NCBI GenBank assembly: GCA_964442135.1
Contig: CAYTYN010000029.1
Span: 1 to 17,211, forward strand
Length of the DNA: 17,211 nt
Direction of reading: 5' to 3'
DNA from: Avanaerovorax sp964442135
Lineage (GTDB): Bacteria > Bacillota > Clostridia > Peptostreptococcales > Anaerovoracaceae
Part shown: piece by piece, positions 16,901 to 17,211 of the stretch
Position numbering within the stretch: the stretch's first letter is position 1
Layout of the letters: each line of letters begins with the position of its first letter
Translations under genes and position numbers: made by a program
The notes under the pieces: model-generated
What the model was told of the DNA's origin: nothing
What the model saw: only the letters and a program-made list of their open reading frames with translations
The model's database searches: none

Positions 16901-17168
16901 GGTGGACACCCTGCGGATTAACAGGATTTCTCAGAAGTCCCCTAATGTAATGGACTTGATTCTGGGTCATGAGATCGACTTGGTGATAGACACGCCTACG
17001 CAGGGACGGGATAAGTCCAGGGATGGTTTCCTGATACGAAGAAACGCCATTGAGACGGGAGTCCCCTGCCTGACCTCTATGGATACAGCCAACGCCCTCC
17101 TTCGTTCTCTGGAGACGAATCATGAGGAAATGACCGTAATCGACATTGCTACAGTTAAAAATGTTTAA
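13965..17168 (+). CDS. carB: Carbamoyl-phosphate synthase large subunit
   Basis: 1067-residue synthetase (E. coli 1073): bicarbonate, ammonia and two ATP give carbamoyl phosphate. The two homologous ATP-grasp halves are evident: VIGSGPIVIGQAAEFDYAG with LRPAFTLGGSGGG and VIEVNPRVSRSSALASK in the first, and VLGSGPIRIGQGIEFDFCS with VRPSYVLGGQGMH and VIEVNPRSSRTVPYISK in the second. The oligomerisation domain lies between (about 400-550). The last 130 residues form the MGS-like allosteric domain (ATSGTSKYLKAHG, DLVIDTPTQGRD), where UMP, ornithine or IMP may act. The start is the ATG at 13965, with GGAGG nine bases before it, overlapping the carA TAA by one base, so the subunits are translated together at matched levels. 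Confidence 0.98.
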   Translation: MPKNPDIKKVMVIGSGPIVIGQAAEFDYAGTQACRALKEEGIEVCLVNSNPATIMTDKQIADQVYIEPLTVDVLKKIILKEKPDSVLPTLGGQAGLNLGMELEESGFLRENGVKLIGATADTIFRAEDRQAFKDTMEKIGEPCAASQVVNTVEDGIALANAIGYPVVLRPAFTLGGSGGGIARNEEELVDILTNGLRLSRVGEVLVERYIGGWKEIEYEVIRDGAGNCITVCNMENLDPVGVHTGDSIVVAPSQTLGDKEHQMLRTSALNIITELGITGGCNVQYALNPDSFEYCVIEVNPRVSRSSALASKATGYPIAKVAAKLALGYTLDEIKNAVTQKTYASFEPVLDYCVVKIPRLPFDKFTTAKRALTTQMKATGEVMSICTNFEGALMKAIRSLEQNVDSLVTSEYSGLSDDELTERLSVVDDRRIWVIAEACRRGMSYDLIYDITKIDRWFIDKIAVLVETERRLTAEPLTPELLREAKRIEFPDRVIAKLTEQSEAYVRNMRYENGITASFKMVDTCAAEFEAATPYYYSCFDGVDEVKADSGRKKILVLGSGPIRIGQGIEFDFCSVHCTWAFSEAGYETIIINNNPETVSTDFDIADKLYFEPLTPEDVQNVVDIEKPDGAVVQFGGQTAIKLTEHLMKMGVPILGTKAEDVDAAEDRERFDQILQETQIPRAAGDTVFTAQEAKEVANRLGYPVLVRPSYVLGGQGMHIALNDDEIIEFVDAINRIAQDHPILIDKYLMGKEIEVDAVCDGQDILIPGIMEHIERTGVHSGDSISVYPALTITDDVKKVLVDYTERLARVLHVVGLINIQFIVMDEKVYVIEVNPRSSRTVPYISKVTGIPVVDLATRVILGEKLTDMGYTPGLAPEADYVAIKMPVFSFEKLRGAEISLGPEMKSTGECLGIAKTFDEALYKAFMGAGIELPKHKQMIITVNDKDKPEAVKVAKRLEKLGYRIYATSGTSKYLKAHGVDTLRINRISQKSPNVMDLILGHEIDLVIDTPTQGRDKSRDGFLIRRNAIETGVPCLTSMDTANALLRSLETNHEEMTVIDIATVKNV

Positions 17169-17169
17169 A

Positions 17170-17211
17170 AGAGAGACGGAAATTTAGAGAGACGGAAATT
17201 TCCGTCTCTCT
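17170..17211 (+). repeat. Palindrome with duplicated arm after carB, possible terminator
   Basis: A 16-bp unit (AGAGAGACGGAAATTT) occurs twice in tandem, at 17170-17185 and 17186-17201. The second copy plus the following bases makes a perfect 26-bp palindrome (17186-17211; arms AGAGAGACGGAAA and TTTCCGTCTCTCT). The right arm can therefore pair with either copy. It begins right at the carB stop and fits a terminator stem, but the window ends before any T-tract could be seen. Confidence 0.55.

Noticed and set aside
1..17211. Mobile elements, prophage, CRISPR, tRNA/rRNA or a new defence system
   Set aside because: Nearly all sequence is accounted for by conserved housekeeping genes; no transposase, repeat array or RNA gene signal was seen.

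Overview
The window is a housekeeping segment of a Bacillota genome, most likely class Clostridia. The evidence is the gene order rqcP-hup-mazG-spoVB-(mtaD)-mfd-pth-prs-glmU(part)-murC on one strand beside a Bacillus-type purR. This is a version of the purR-glmU-prs-pth-mfd-spoVB-mazG-yabO neighbourhood typical of Gram-positive spore formers and their relatives. Strong GGAGG ribosome sites and TATAAT promoters agree. I cannot name a genus. I see no mobile element, CRISPR array, RNA gene or defence system, and no clearly new multi-gene system.

Left arm (2-11624, minus strand). Read in the direction of transcription: murC (peptidoglycan precursor ligase), a stand-alone GlmU acetyltransferase domain, prs (PRPP synthase), pth (peptidyl-tRNA hydrolase), mfd (transcription-repair coupling), mtaD-like amidohydrolase, spoVB (flippase-like membrane protein), mazG (house-cleaning NTP pyrophosphatase), hup (HU) and rqcP (ribosome quality control). 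Most genes are spaced by less than 70 bp or overlap, so they are probably co-transcribed from an extended -10 promoter ahead of murC. A second promoter lies ahead of mtaD, and a hairpin terminator follows hup.

Centre (11625-12894). A divergent intergenic region separates murC from purR (PRPP-sensing purine repressor, plus strand, GTG start). A 270-bp gap after purR holds a near-consensus promoter for carA and a 137-nt leader with a perfect AT-rich inverted repeat and a sequence matching 13 of 14 positions of the ArgR/AhrC box core.

Right arm (12895-17168, plus strand). carA and carB overlap by one base and encode the two subunits of carbamoyl-phosphate synthase, which feeds arginine and pyrimidine synthesis. 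Their isoleucine codon use differs sharply from purR and the left arm. A duplicated-arm palindrome follows carB and runs to the window edge.

The genes share a nucleotide/PRPP theme (prs makes PRPP, PurR senses it, CarAB starts pyrimidines, MazG removes bad NTPs, MtaD deaminates adenosine-type nucleosides), combined with envelope synthesis (murC, glmU domain, spoVB) and information maintenance (mfd, pth, rqcP, hup). The best points to follow up are the GlmU lacking its uridylyltransferase half, the apparent murC/purR/glmU rearrangement, and the carA control region.
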